From Streptomyces flaveolus (GTDB lineage Bacteria > Actinomycetota > Actinomycetes > Streptomycetales > Streptomycetaceae): DNA of 64,000 nucleotides. The DNA is taken from assembly GCF_000716535.1 (NCBI RefSeq), contig NZ_JNWV01000009.1, positions 124,001-188,000 on the forward strand, given 5' to 3'. Every line of letters begins with the position of its first letter. The stretch's first letter is position 1. The notes beneath the pieces were generated by a model. The model did not search any database. It saw only the letters and a list, made by a program, of their open reading frames with translations, and was not told where the DNA came from. Shown here piece after piece: positions 33,258-41,652 of this stretch. The position numbers were made by a program, and so were the translations under genes.

Positions 33258-34685
33258 ATGACCACCGCGATCGTCGTCGGCGGCGGACCGAACGGACTCA
33301 CCGCCGCCGCTCTCCTCGCCCGGGCCGGGCTGGACGTCACCCTCCTGGAGGCCGCCGACGAGGTCGGCGGCGGCACCCGCAGCGAGGAGGCGATCCTGCC
33401 CGGCCTGCTGCACGACCACTGTTCGGCCGTGCACTCCGTGACCGTCGCCTCGCCCGCGCACAAGGCGCTGGACCTCGCACGCCACGGACTGCGCTGGCGG
33501 CTGCCGGACGTCGACTGCGTCCACCCCCTGGACGACGGTACGGCGGGGGTGCTGCTGCGCTCGGTGCGGGACACCGCACGCCTGCTCGGCCCCGACGGCC
33601 CCCGCTACCGGCGCCTGCTGGAGCCCCCGGCGCGCCACTGGGAAGCCCTGAGTCACGACGTGCTGGGCCCCCTGCTGCGCGTCCCCTCCCACCCCCTGCT
33701 CCTCGCCCGCTTCGGCCTGCCCACCACCCTCCCCGCCACCCTGCTCGCCCGCCTCTTCTCCACCCCCCGTGCCCGGGCCCTGTGGGCCGGAGCCGCGGCG
33801 CACTCCTTCCGCCCGCTGTCCGAGCCGCTGGGCTCGGCCATCGGGCTGGGCGTCCTCGCCGCCGGCCACGCCTGCGGATGGGCCGTCGCGGAAGGCGGCT
33901 CCCAGGCCATCGCCCGCAGCCTGGAACGGGCACTGCGCGCACACGGCGGCCGTGTCCGGACCGGCGTCCGCATCACCCACCACGCCCAGATCCCGCCCGC
34001 CGACGTCACCCTCCTCGACCTCGACCCCGCGCAGATCGCCCGCGTCTACGGCGACCGGCTGCCCACCCGCGTGCGCCGCGCCTACCAGCGCTTCCGGCGC
34101 GGGCCCGCCGCCTTCAAGGTGGACCTGGCCGTCGAGCAGGGCGTGCCGTGGACGAACGAACACGCCCGGCGGTCGGGGTTCGTGCACCTCGGCGGCACGT
34201 TCGCCGAGATCGCGCAGACGGCGAGGGACGTGAACGAAGGCCGTATGCCCCGCCGCCCCTTCGTCCTGGTCGCCCAGCAGTACCTGGCCGACCCCGGCCG
34301 CTCCGTCGGCGACGTCCACCCCGTCTGGGCCTACGCCCACGTCCCCCACGGCTACGACGGCGACGCCACGGAAGCCGTCCTCGGCCAGCTCGAACGCTTC
34401 GCCCCCGGCACCCGGGACCGTGTCGTCGGCCTGCGCGCCACCTCACCAGCCGGGTTCGCCGCCGCCAACCCCAACTTCGCCGGCGGCGACATCCTCACCG
34501 GCGCCCGGACCGTCCGCCAGCTCCTGTTCGGTGCCCGCCCCGCCCTCGACCCCTACTCCACCACCCTGCCCGGCGTCTTCGCCTGCTCGGCCGCCACCCC
34601 GCCGGGCCCCGGCGCCCACGGCATGTGCGGTGCCGGGGCGGCGGCCTCGGCCCTGCGTCACCTCGGCGCGAGGCCGGACCGGTGA
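33258..34685 (+). CDS. FAD-dependent oxidoreductase, phytoene-desaturase/amine-oxidase-like
   Basis: About 475 residues. The dinucleotide-binding motif is at the start: TAIVVGGGPNGLTAAALLAR and LLEAADEVGGGTRSEE. The C-terminal FAD motif is PGVFACSAATPPGPGAHGMC. The family includes CrtI-like desaturases and retinol saturases, but no carotenoid genes are near, so substrate is unknown. ATG 33258 is chosen over a TTG 12 nt upstream. It is divergent from the NamZ operon with about 170 nt between. Confidence 0.85.
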   Translation: MTTAIVVGGGPNGLTAAALLARAGLDVTLLEAADEVGGGTRSEEAILPGLLHDHCSAVHSVTVASPAHKALDLARHGLRWRLPDVDCVHPLDDGTAGVLLRSVRDTARLLGPDGPRYRRLLEPPARHWEALSHDVLGPLLRVPSHPLLLARFGLPTTLPATLLARLFSTPRARALWAGAAAHSFRPLSEPLGSAIGLGVLAAGHACGWAVAEGGSQAIARSLERALRAHGGRVRTGVRITHHAQIPPADVTLLDLDPAQIARVYGDRLPTRVRRAYQRFRRGPAAFKVDLAVEQGVPWTNEHARRSGFVHLGGTFAEIAQTARDVNEGRMPRRPFVLVAQQYLADPGRSVGDVHPVWAYAHVPHGYDGDATEAVLGQLERFAPGTRDRVVGLRATSPAGFAAANPNFAGGDILTGARTVRQLLFGARPALDPYSTTLPGVFACSAATPPGPGAHGMCGAGAAASALRHLGARPDR

Positions 34686-34804
34686 CACGGACGGGCGCGT
34701 TGCGGGCGCGGTCAGTCGCCCAGCGCCCGGCTCACCGTCGCCGCCGCCTGCACACCTCCGGCCGGCCGCATCGCGCGGGAGCGGGTGCTGCACCGGGAAG
34801 AGTT

Positions 34805-34818
34805 TTGAACATGTTCAA
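34805..34818. promoter_or_regulatory. Perfect 14-bp palindrome TTGAACATGTTCAA
   Basis: Perfect dyad 22 nt before the start codon of the membrane protein gene at 34840. The form and placement are typical of an operator for a dimeric repressor such as TetR type. GAAC and GTTC are 2 nt apart, unlike the 4 nt of a LexA box. Confidence 0.6.
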
Positions 34819-34839
34819 TTCCAGGCGTACGCTGCTGCC

Positions 34840-35370
34840 ATGAGCGACAGAGCCGCCCTGCTCAAGGGCATCCGCGTCTGGCTGGCCCTCTTCGTCGTGT
34901 GCCTCGTCCTCAGCGGGGCCACCGCCTTCCCGCTGGTGCACGAACTGCACTGGACCGAGAGCGCGTTGCGCGCGCTGTCCGTGCCGGAGCACCTGCCCGG
35001 GCTGATGGCGTGGATCTCCCGGGTGCGGGACGGGCTGGACACCGTCGACGCGGACCAGCCCTTCGTCCTGTACGGCACCGACTGGCTGGCCTTCGCCCAC
35101 CTCGTCATCGCAGTCGCCTTCTACGGCCCGTACCGCGACCCCGTCCGCAACATCTGGGTGGTCGAGTTCGGGATGATCGCCTGTGCCGGGATCATCCCGC
35201 TCGCCCTCGTCTGCGGACCGGTCCGCGGGATCCCCTTCTGGTGGAGCGTCATCGACATGTCGTTCGGGGTTTTCGGGATCGTCCCGCTGTACGTCGTACG
35301 GAAGAAGATCAAGCGGCTGGAGGCGCTCGGCGCACCGCCCGCGCTCCCGGCCGCCACCGCCGCGGGCTGA
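34840..35370 (+). CDS. Four-helix integral membrane protein, uncharacterised
   Basis: Protein of 176 residues. Hydrophobic segments are near residues 13-33 (WLALFVVCLVLSGATAFPLV), 82-97, 107-127 (VVEFGMIACAGIIPLALVCG) and 132-152. The C-terminal tail is basic then Ala/Pro-rich. ATG 34840 gives MSDRAALLKGIRVW. I do not recognise a studied family, although similar conserved membrane proteins occur in bacteria. It is likely controlled by the palindrome in its leader; a TetR gene partner is not adjacent. Confidence 0.75.
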   Translation: MSDRAALLKGIRVWLALFVVCLVLSGATAFPLVHELHWTESALRALSVPEHLPGLMAWISRVRDGLDTVDADQPFVLYGTDWLAFAHLVIAVAFYGPYRDPVRNIWVVEFGMIACAGIIPLALVCGPVRGIPFWWSVIDMSFGVFGIVPLYVVRKKIKRLEALGAPPALPAATAAG

Positions 35371-35401
35371 ATGCCGCGTACGGCGAACAGCCCGGCTCAG
35401 G

Positions 35402-36577
35402 TCAGCGGTTGAACGCCGGGAACGCGAAGCGCTGGGCGACGGCCAGGCCGTCGCCCTTCGCGTCCGTGGAGTTGACCGAGTAGACCAGCGTGCGGGACAG
35501 GTCGGGGGTCGCGGCGATCACCGTCGCGTACCCGGGGCGCGAACCGGTCTTGCCCCAGATCACCTTGCCGTTCACCTCGAACCGCTCCAGCGCCGCGCCG
35601 TACCGCGCCCCGGGCACGTCCGGAAGCGTGAACATCTCCTTCAGCCGCGGCTCCGGCACCACCCGGCCGCGGAACAGCCCGACCAGCAGCCGCTCCAGAT
35701 CGGCGGTCGTGGAGATCAGGTCACCGGCCGCGAACCGGTCGGACATGTTCCAGTCGGTCACGTCGACCAGCTTGCCGTCGATCCAGTCGTAGCCGCGGTG
35801 GTGCGGCCCGTGGATCCGGGGGTCCGCGCCGGCCGGGAAGGAACTGTGCCGCATGCCGAGGGGCCGGAAGATCCGCACCTCGGCCTGGTGCGCGTACGAG
35901 TCGCCGGTCACCTTCTCGATGAGCATGCCGAGCACGGTGTAGTGGATGTTGCCGTAGGTCTGCCGCGTGCCCGGCGGGTACGCCGGTCCCTGCGCCACGG
36001 CGTCCGCCACGACCTGTCGGGGCGTCAGCGTCTCGAAGCGGTGCGGGTACCCCGCCTCCACCGTGTCGCCGAGGGACGGGCCCGGGCGCAGGCCGCTCGT
36101 GTAGTTCAGCAACTGCCGTACGGTGATCGGCGCGAAGTCCTCGGGGAGCAGGCCCGGCAGATACCGCTGCACGGTCCCGTCGAGGTCGATCCTGCCTTCC
36201 GCGGCCAGTTGGAGCACGATCGACGCGGTCACCACCTTCGTCACCGAACCCGCCCGGAAGCGTGCGTTCTCCAGGGCCGGCGCCCCGGTCCGCACGTCCC
36301 GCACCCCGGCCGTCCCGCGCCAGGTCCCGTCGCCGCCGACGCGGAGCAGCGCGGCGGTGGCGTCGTGGTCGGGCAGCCCGGCGACGGCGGCGGCGAGCGC
36401 CTCGGTGTCGGGGCCGGTCGTGGCGGATGCCGGTGAGGCGGACGTCGAGGGCGCGGACCTCGCGGGTGCGGATGTCGAGGGCGTGGTCGCCGCGAAGGCG
36501 GGTGCGGTCAGCGGGCCGGCGGCCACCGCGGTGACGAGGGCGGCGGCCAGCAGGGCGGAACGGCTGGTGCGGGGCAT
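35402..36577 (-). CDS. Secreted serine hydrolase, class C beta-lactamase/DD-peptidase family
   Basis: Protein of 391 residues from ATG 36577 (AAGGAG upstream). Signal peptide ends near PAFAATTPS, then an Ala/Ser/Pro/Thr linker. Catalytic motifs: SxxK as SVTK in FRAGSVTKVVTASIVLQLAA, YxN as YGNIHYTVLG, and a KTG box in VIWGKTGSRPGYA. It includes the common LNYTSGLRPG and LGMRHSSFPAG. It is probably a D-alanyl-D-alanine carboxypeptidase or esterase of the R61 type rather than a resistance enzyme. Convergent with the membrane protein gene, 31 nt apart. Confidence 0.92.
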   Translation of the reverse strand: MPRTSRSALLAAALVTAVAAGPLTAPAFAATTPSTSAPARSAPSTSASPASATTGPDTEALAAAVAGLPDHDATAALLRVGGDGTWRGTAGVRDVRTGAPALENARFRAGSVTKVVTASIVLQLAAEGRIDLDGTVQRYLPGLLPEDFAPITVRQLLNYTSGLRPGPSLGDTVEAGYPHRFETLTPRQVVADAVAQGPAYPPGTRQTYGNIHYTVLGMLIEKVTGDSYAHQAEVRIFRPLGMRHSSFPAGADPRIHGPHHRGYDWIDGKLVDVTDWNMSDRFAAGDLISTTADLERLLVGLFRGRVVPEPRLKEMFTLPDVPGARYGAALERFEVNGKVIWGKTGSRPGYATVIAATPDLSRTLVYSVNSTDAKGDGLAVAQRFAFPAFNR

Positions 36578-36715
36578 GCGGGACTCCTTGGAGGGCGGCG
36601 TCGGGGTTACCGGAAGACGGTGCGTGATCATCCTCCGGTGCCGGACCGGGGCCGCGGATCCTCACCGAGGAGGGCGCACGACCCTTGCTTCGTCCCCGAC
36701 CAACCGGCTGCTCTC

Positions 36716-37098
36716 CTAGGGGAGTTGCCCGGGACCACCCCTACGGGCCGGCCCCGCGCGGGTGTAGTGCTCCTGCGCGGCCATCACCTCGTCGCCGTGC
36801 TCGAACGCCCAGGCGCCGAAGGCGTCGATCGGCCCGAGCAGCGTCCGCCCCAGCGAGGTGAGCCCGTACTCCACACGGGGTGGCGAGCCGCCGTAGGCCC
36901 GCCGCTCCACCAGGCCGTTGAACTCCAGCCGGCGCAGGGTCTCCGTCAGCACCTTCTGGCTGATCCCGCCGATGTGCTCCCGCAGGGCGACCGGCCGCTG
37001 CGGACCGTCCCTCTGGGCACCGCGTTCCAGGTGTTGGCGAGCAGGTCGAAGGCGAGCCGGGCCCGGCAGTCGGCGAGGAAGGCGTCGTCGTCGGTCAC
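36716..37098 (-). pseudogene. HxlR-family regulator gene with a frameshift
   Basis: From GTG 37098 the frame reads VTDDDAFLADCRARLAFDLL and ANTWNAV, the normal HxlR N-terminus. It then leaves frame at about 37017-37030. Another frame continues RDGPQRPVALREHIGGISQK and goes on through VLTETLRRLEFNGLVERRAY to the stop at 36716. Compared with the family pattern NTWNAVVLWALRDGPQRP, some 10 nt seem deleted in helix 2. Either a true recent inactivation or a sequence error. It is divergent from the reductase-like gene at 37170, its likely target. Confidence 0.8.
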
Positions 37099-37169
37099 GT
37101 ACCGAATGGTGCCCGAGCGGCTTCCTACTGTCCTGTGCGTATCCGACACACCCACTGGGGGAGGACGTT

Positions 37170-37766
37170 GTGCGCATAGGGATTCTCGGTAAGGGATCGA
37201 TGGCTCGGGCGCTGGGCGAACAGTGGCAGCGGGCCGGGCACGAGGTGGCCGCGGCCGGCCGGTCGCGCGGCGACCTGCGGGGCGCGGCGGAGCACGGCAC
37301 CGACGCGGTGCTGCTGGCCGTGCCCCACGCGGTGGCCGTGGACGTGGTCACAGGGCTCGAAGACGCCCTGCACGGGCGGGTGTTGATCGACTGCACCAAC
37401 CCGGTGGGCCCCGACTTCGCCCTGCTCACGGCCGGTGGTCCGGCGGCGGCCGAGCGCATCGCCGCCGCCGCGCCCGGCGCCCGCGTGGTCAAGGCGTTCA
37501 ACCTCTGCCACGAGAGCGTCTGGCGGCTGACCCCGCCCGTCTTCGCCGGCCGCCCGCTCGCGGTACCGCTGTGCGGGGACGACGAGGCCGCGCTCACGGT
37601 CGTACGACGGCTGGTGCGCGACCTGGGCTGTGTGCCGCTGCACGCCGGCGGACTGGACCGGTCCGGGCTGCTGGAGGCGACGGCCGCGCTGCTGATCCGG
37701 CTGTGGGTGGCGGAGGGCGCCGACGCCCAGGCGATCGTGCCCCCGCTGGAGTTCTCCGGTGCCTAG
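37170..37766 (+). CDS. NADPH-dependent F420 reductase-like protein
   Basis: Protein of 198 residues from GTG 37170 (GGGGGAGG upstream). Rossmann motif VRIGILGKGSMARALGEQWQ has the GxGxxA pattern, followed by DAVLLAVPHAVAVDVV, VLIDCTNPVGPDF and ARVVKAFNLCHESVW. Such proteins transfer hydride between NADPH and F420 or are plain NADP oxidoreductases; whether it uses F420 is not shown. Controlled probably by the divergent, now frameshifted, HxlR gene. Its stop overlaps the convergent GDPD stop by 4 nt. Confidence 0.85.
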   Translation: MRIGILGKGSMARALGEQWQRAGHEVAAAGRSRGDLRGAAEHGTDAVLLAVPHAVAVDVVTGLEDALHGRVLIDCTNPVGPDFALLTAGGPAAAERIAAAAPGARVVKAFNLCHESVWRLTPPVFAGRPLAVPLCGDDEAALTVVRRLVRDLGCVPLHAGGLDRSGLLEATAALLIRLWVAEGADAQAIVPPLEFSGA

Positions 37767-38449
37767 AGCGCGGTGCGCAGGGCGTGCAGGACGTCGATCC
37801 GGTTCGTCGTGACCGAGTCGACGCCCAGGTCCACCAGGCGGCTCATGGAACGGCGGGTGTCCGGGGTCCAGACGGACAGCAGGAGGCCGTCGTGGTGGAC
37901 GCGGGCCGCCAGCTCCCGGCTCACCAGCGAGAAGCGGTAGTTGAGCCAGCGCGGGCGGATCGCGGCCAGCAGCGCGGGCCGGGGCGGTGCCAGGGTCGTC
38001 CAGGTCAGGGCGATCTCGGCGCCCGGGTCGGCGGCGCGGACGGCGAGCATCGCCTCGGCGTGCGCGCTGTAGTAGACCCGGTCCCCGGCCCCGCACTGCC
38101 GGACCACGTCCAGGGTCCGCGCGACCGTACGGCGGCCGACCGGTCCGCACAGGTCCAGCATCACCCTGCTGTCCCCGGTCGCCGCCAGCGCCTCCGCCAG
38201 CGTCGGCACACCGCCCGCCGTGAGCCCGCGCAGCTCGTCCGCGGACAGCGCGCCCAGCGGCCGGTCGACCTCCCACAGCCGCCGCAGCGTGTCGTCGTGC
38301 AGCAGCACGGGGACGCCGTCCCGGGTGAGCCGTACGTCGACCTCGACGGCGTCCGCGCCCCGGTCGAGCGCGGACCGCAGTGAGTCGAGGGTGTTCTCGC
38401 GGAAACGGTAGGGGTCGCCGCGGTGGGCCACGGCGGTCAGCGTCTGCAT
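37763..38449 (-). CDS. Glycerophosphodiester phosphodiesterase family protein
   Basis: About 228 residues. The GDPD motif is complete: AVAHRGDPYRFRENTLDSLR, then ADAVEVDVRLTRDGVPVLLH with DDTLRR, giving the catalytic His pair and Glu/Asp metal ligands. The TIM barrel ends in LVDLGVDSVTTNRIDVLHAL. It lacks a signal peptide and so acts inside the cell on glycerophosphodiesters or similar. ATG 38449 is used; ATG 38458 would add MGA. It lies 20 nt downstream of the adenosine deaminase gene on the same strand and is probably co-transcribed. Confidence 0.93.
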   Translation of the reverse strand: MQTLTAVAHRGDPYRFRENTLDSLRSALDRGADAVEVDVRLTRDGVPVLLHDDTLRRLWEVDRPLGALSADELRGLTAGGVPTLAEALAATGDSRVMLDLCGPVGRRTVARTLDVVRQCGAGDRVYYSAHAEAMLAVRAADPGAEIALTWTTLAPPRPALLAAIRPRWLNYRFSLVSRELAARVHHDGLLLSVWTPDTRRSMSRLVDLGVDSVTTNRIDVLHALRTAL

Positions 38450-38469
38450 GGCCCCCATTGTGGCCGGTG

Positions 38470-39537
38470 TCAGGAGGCCGGCCAGGCGGCGGTGTACGTG
38501 TCGATCTCCGCCGCGATCCGCGCCTTGCCCGCCGCGTCCAGGAAGGAGGCCTCCACGGCGTTCTTCGCCAGGTCGGCCAGGCCCCGCTCGTCCAGGTCCA
38601 GGAGCCGGGCGGCCACCGCGTACTCGTTGTTCAGGTCGGTGCCGAACATCGGCGGGTCGTCGGAGTTGATCGTCACCAGCACCCCGGCCCGTGTGAACTC
38701 CTTGATCGGGTGCTCGTCCAGCGTGCGGACCGCGCGGGTGGCGATGTTGGAGGTCGGGCACACCTCCAGCGGGACGCGGTGCTCGGCGAGGTGGGCGAGC
38801 AGCTTCGGGTCCCGCGCCGAGCTGGTGCCGTGCCCGATCCGCTCGGCGCGCAGCTCGGTCAGCGCGTCCCACACGGTCTCCGGGCCGGTCGTCTCCCCGG
38901 CGTGCGGCACGGAACGCAGACCGGCGGCGATGGCGCGGTCGAAGTACGGCTTGAACTGCGGCCGGGGCACGCCGATCTCCGGCCCGCCGAGCCCGAACGA
39001 CACCAGGCCCTCCGGGCGGAACCGGTCGTCGGTGGCCAGCCGCACCGTCTCCTCGGCCGCCTCCAGACCGGCCTCGCCGGGGATGTCGAAGCACCAGCGC
39101 AGCATGGTCCCGAACTCGGCCTCGGCGGCCTTCCGGGCATCCTCGATCGCGTCCATGAACGCCCGCGCGTCGATGCCGCGCCGGGTCGAGGAGAACGGGG
39201 TGATGGTCAGCTCGGCGTACCGCACCTGCTGCCGGGCCATGTCGCGGGCCACCTCGTAGGTGAGCAGCCGGACGTCCTCCGGGGTACGGATGAGGTCCAC
39301 GACCGACAGGTACACCTCGATGAAGTGCGCGAAGTCGGTGAACGTGAAGTAGTCGACCAGGGCCTCGGGGTCGCTGGGGACCTTGGAGTCGGGGTGCCGG
39401 GCGGCCAGTTCGGAGACGATGCGGGGGGAGGCGGAGCCGACGTGGTGGACGTGCAGTTCCGCCTTGGGCAGTCCGGCGACGAAGGCGCGCAGATCGCGGT
39501 CGGCGGTGCCGGTGGCGGGTACGGAGCTGTCGGTCAA
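38470..39537 (-). CDS. add: Adenosine deaminase family protein
   Basis: Protein of 355 residues. TTG 39537 behind GGGAGGACCCC is the best start. Zn ligands: HxH as ELHVHHVGSAS, the HAGE motif in LRSVPHAGETTGPETVWDAL, ERIGHGTSSA, and the NSDDP motif in VTINSDDPPMFGT. This HVHHVGSAS variant differs from the usual HLHLDGS and marks an actinobacterial subgroup, so the substrate could be adenosine or a related purine. It is followed by the GDPD gene. Confidence 0.9.
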   Translation of the reverse strand: MTDSSVPATGTADRDLRAFVAGLPKAELHVHHVGSASPRIVSELAARHPDSKVPSDPEALVDYFTFTDFAHFIEVYLSVVDLIRTPEDVRLLTYEVARDMARQQVRYAELTITPFSSTRRGIDARAFMDAIEDARKAAEAEFGTMLRWCFDIPGEAGLEAAEETVRLATDDRFRPEGLVSFGLGGPEIGVPRPQFKPYFDRAIAAGLRSVPHAGETTGPETVWDALTELRAERIGHGTSSARDPKLLAHLAEHRVPLEVCPTSNIATRAVRTLDEHPIKEFTRAGVLVTINSDDPPMFGTDLNNEYAVAARLLDLDERGLADLAKNAVEASFLDAAGKARIAAEIDTYTAAWPAS

Positions 39538-39735
39538 GGGGTCCTCCCGGGACGGGCGCCCGCGGCACGTCGTCCGGGGCACGTCGTGCGGTGCACGTCG
39601 CGCGTCGGACGTGGTCCGTGGTGCGGGCGCGATGATCGGCTGATCGGGTTGCGCGGCATCATCGTAGGCCCCGGGCCGCGGCGGCCCGCGCTGCCCGTAG
39701 CATGACCGGACGTCCAGCAGAGGGGTGTGCCGACC

Positions 39736-40824
39736 ATGTCCGACGAGGTGCCGCAGTCCACGCCGGGGGAGCAGAGCGGCGGGCACGACTCCGCGATACC
39801 CCGGGTGTCCTTCGACAAGGGACCGGAGCGGACGGCACCGGCCGCGCCGGGCGCGGATGAGGCACGGGGCCAGGACGCCGTCCCCGCCCCCGGCTCCGTC
39901 CACGACCAGCAGACGGTGACGTCGCTGCCGGCGTTCCCGGCCCAGGCCACGCCCGCGGACGGCACACCCGCGCCCTGGGCCGGCCCAGCCGACGGCGCCA
40001 CGTCCGCGGCCCCGCCGTCTCCGACAGGGCAGCCCAATCCCTTCGCGCCCCCGGCTTCCGCCTCGGGGCCGGCCCCTTTCGCACCGCCGTCTCCGGTGGC
40101 GCAGCCCAATCCCTTCACATCTCCGTCCGCTGCTTCGGAGTCGAACCCTTTCGCACCTCCGTCTCCGACAGGGCAGCCCAACCCCTTCGCGCCCCCGGCT
40201 TCCGCCTCGGGGCCGGCCCCTTTCGCACCTCCGTCTCCGACAGGGCAGCCCAACCCCTTCGCGCCCCCGGCTTCCGCCTCGGAGTCGAACCCCTTCGCAT
40301 CCCCGGCTCCCGCACCGCAGCCGAACCCCTACGCGCCCCCTGCCCCCACGCCCCCGGTGAACCCGTTCGCCCCGCCGGCGTCCCCCGTCGGCCCGCACGC
40401 GGGAGCGGAGGCGGTGCCGCCGCCTCCCATCGCCCCCGACGGCCCCGGCCAGGTGCCGTACGGCTACCCGGGCGCCGCTCCCGCCGACGGCTACCCGGGC
40501 CCGCAGGAGGCCCCGTACGGCGGCGTCGCCCCCTATCCCGCCGCCCACGGCTATGCCTGGCCCGGCATGCAGCCGCCCCCGAGCAACGGCATGGGCACGG
40601 CCTCGTTGGTGCTGGGGATCATCTCGGCGGTCGGGTTCATCCTGTGGCCGATCGCCCTGGTGCTCGGCATCCTGGCCCTGATCTTCGGCGGCCTGGGCCG
40701 GGGCAAGGCCAACCGAGGTGAGGCGACGAACCCGGGCGTGGCCCTGGCCGGCATCATCTGCGGGGCCGCCGGGATCGTCCTGGTACTGGGCCTGTTCGCC
40801 CTGCTCATCGCGATCAACACCTGA
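39736..40824 (+). CDS. DUF4190-type membrane protein with a Pro-rich repeat domain
   Basis: About 362 residues from ATG 39736 (a GTG at 39727 is in frame). Residues 1-90 are polar and low-complexity. Residues 93-212 are five 24-residue repeats of the kind QPNPFAPPASASGPAPFAPP. Then comes a Pro/Tyr/Gly segment and a C-terminal DUF4190-like pair of membrane helices (LVLGIISAVGFILWPIALVL and VALAGIICGAAGIVLVLGLF) flanking RGKANRGEATN. The family is common in Streptomyces, function unknown. The long Pro arm probably faces the cytoplasm. Confidence 0.85.
   Translation: MSDEVPQSTPGEQSGGHDSAIPRVSFDKGPERTAPAAPGADEARGQDAVPAPGSVHDQQTVTSLPAFPAQATPADGTPAPWAGPADGATSAAPPSPTGQPNPFAPPASASGPAPFAPPSPVAQPNPFTSPSAASESNPFAPPSPTGQPNPFAPPASASGPAPFAPPSPTGQPNPFAPPASASESNPFASPAPAPQPNPYAPPAPTPPVNPFAPPASPVGPHAGAEAVPPPPIAPDGPGQVPYGYPGAAPADGYPGPQEAPYGGVAPYPAAHGYAWPGMQPPPSNGMGTASLVLGIISAVGFILWPIALVLGILALIFGGLGRGKANRGEATNPGVALAGIICGAAGIVLVLGLFALLIAINT
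40012..40371 (+). repeat. 72-bp coding minisatellite, five copies
   Basis: Units start at 40012, 40084, 40156, 40228 and 40300. Copies 1, 3 and 4 are nearly identical, copy 2 is partly diverged and copy 5 most diverged. Each encodes a 24-residue unit such as PPSPTGQPNPFAPPASASGP plus APFA. Confidence 0.92.
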
Positions 40825-41652
40825 CGCGGCCGCCGGTCACCGACCGATCCCGGCCGACGTGTCCCGGGCCGGCCGACCTGTCCGGGGCCGGGCGGAGAGA
40901 CCGGTCCAGGCCGACCTTGTCCGGGGCCAGGCGGAGAGACCGGTCCAGGCCGGAGGGACCATCCCCGAGGGCTCACCCAGCGGCGACCGCCGCACCGACA
41001 CCGACACGGGCAGCGCCGGTCACCGACGGCCCGTGAGCCTGACGGCGGTCATCCGACGGCGCTGAGCCAGCGGGGCCGAGCCGACCGCCGGTGATCCGAC
41101 GGCGGCAACCCGACGGTGCGGAGCCAGCGGGGCCGAGCCGACCGCCGGTCACTCGACGGCGGAAACCCGACGTCCGCAATCCTCGCGGCAGCGCTCCGCC
41201 CGCGCCGACCCGCCGACGGCGATCCGCCGAGCCCAACCGAGGTGGCAATCCGATGGCGCCAACCTGACACCGCCAACCGGCCCGGCCACTCCAACGCAGC
41301 CACCCGCCCCCGCCGACCCGACGGCGCCCCCCTGCGGCAGCGATCTGTCCGCGCCGTCCCCCGACGGCAGTCCGCCGAGCGCAGCCCGAGGCGGCAATCC
41401 GATGGCGCCAACCCGCCCCGGCCGACCCGACGGCGTCCCCCTGCGGCAGCGATCTGTCCGCGCCGACCCGCCGACGGCACTCAGCCGAGCGCAACCCGAG
41501 GCGCCAACCCACCTCCGCTCACCTAACGCAGCCACCCCGACACCGCCACCCAACGCAGCCACGCGCCCCCGCCAACCCGCCCCGCCAACCCACCCCCGCC
41601 CACCTCAACGCCCGACCCCGCCGCCCGGACGAACCGCCGAAGCGCCGCAGGC
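40825..41652. repeat. Degenerate intergenic minisatellite field, no credible gene
   Basis: 828 nt with several repeat systems. A 39-bp period has GGCGGAGAGACCGGTCCAGG at 40891 and 40930. A 57-bp period has GAGCCAGCGGGGCCGAGCCG at 41064 and 41121. A 109-bp period has GACCCGACGGCG at 41315 and 41424, each followed by CCCCTGCGGCAGCGATCTGT; a partial third copy lies near 41190-41275. Open frames on both strands are compositional, full of Arg/Pro/Gly, with no recognisable domain. Confidence 0.85.

Noticed and set aside
34805..34818. LexA/SOS box
   Set aside because: GAAC and GTTC are separated by 2 nt, not the 4 nt of the Gram-positive LexA site, and the downstream gene is not an SOS gene.
40973..41562. 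Open frames on both strands in the minisatellite field
   Set aside because: Their lengths come from absence of AT-rich stops in GACGGC repeats; all are Gly/Arg/Pro biased and none has a plausible start site.
40825..41652. Possible CRISPR array
   Set aside because: Repeats are imperfect, of several different periods and without constant unique spacers; no cas genes in the window.
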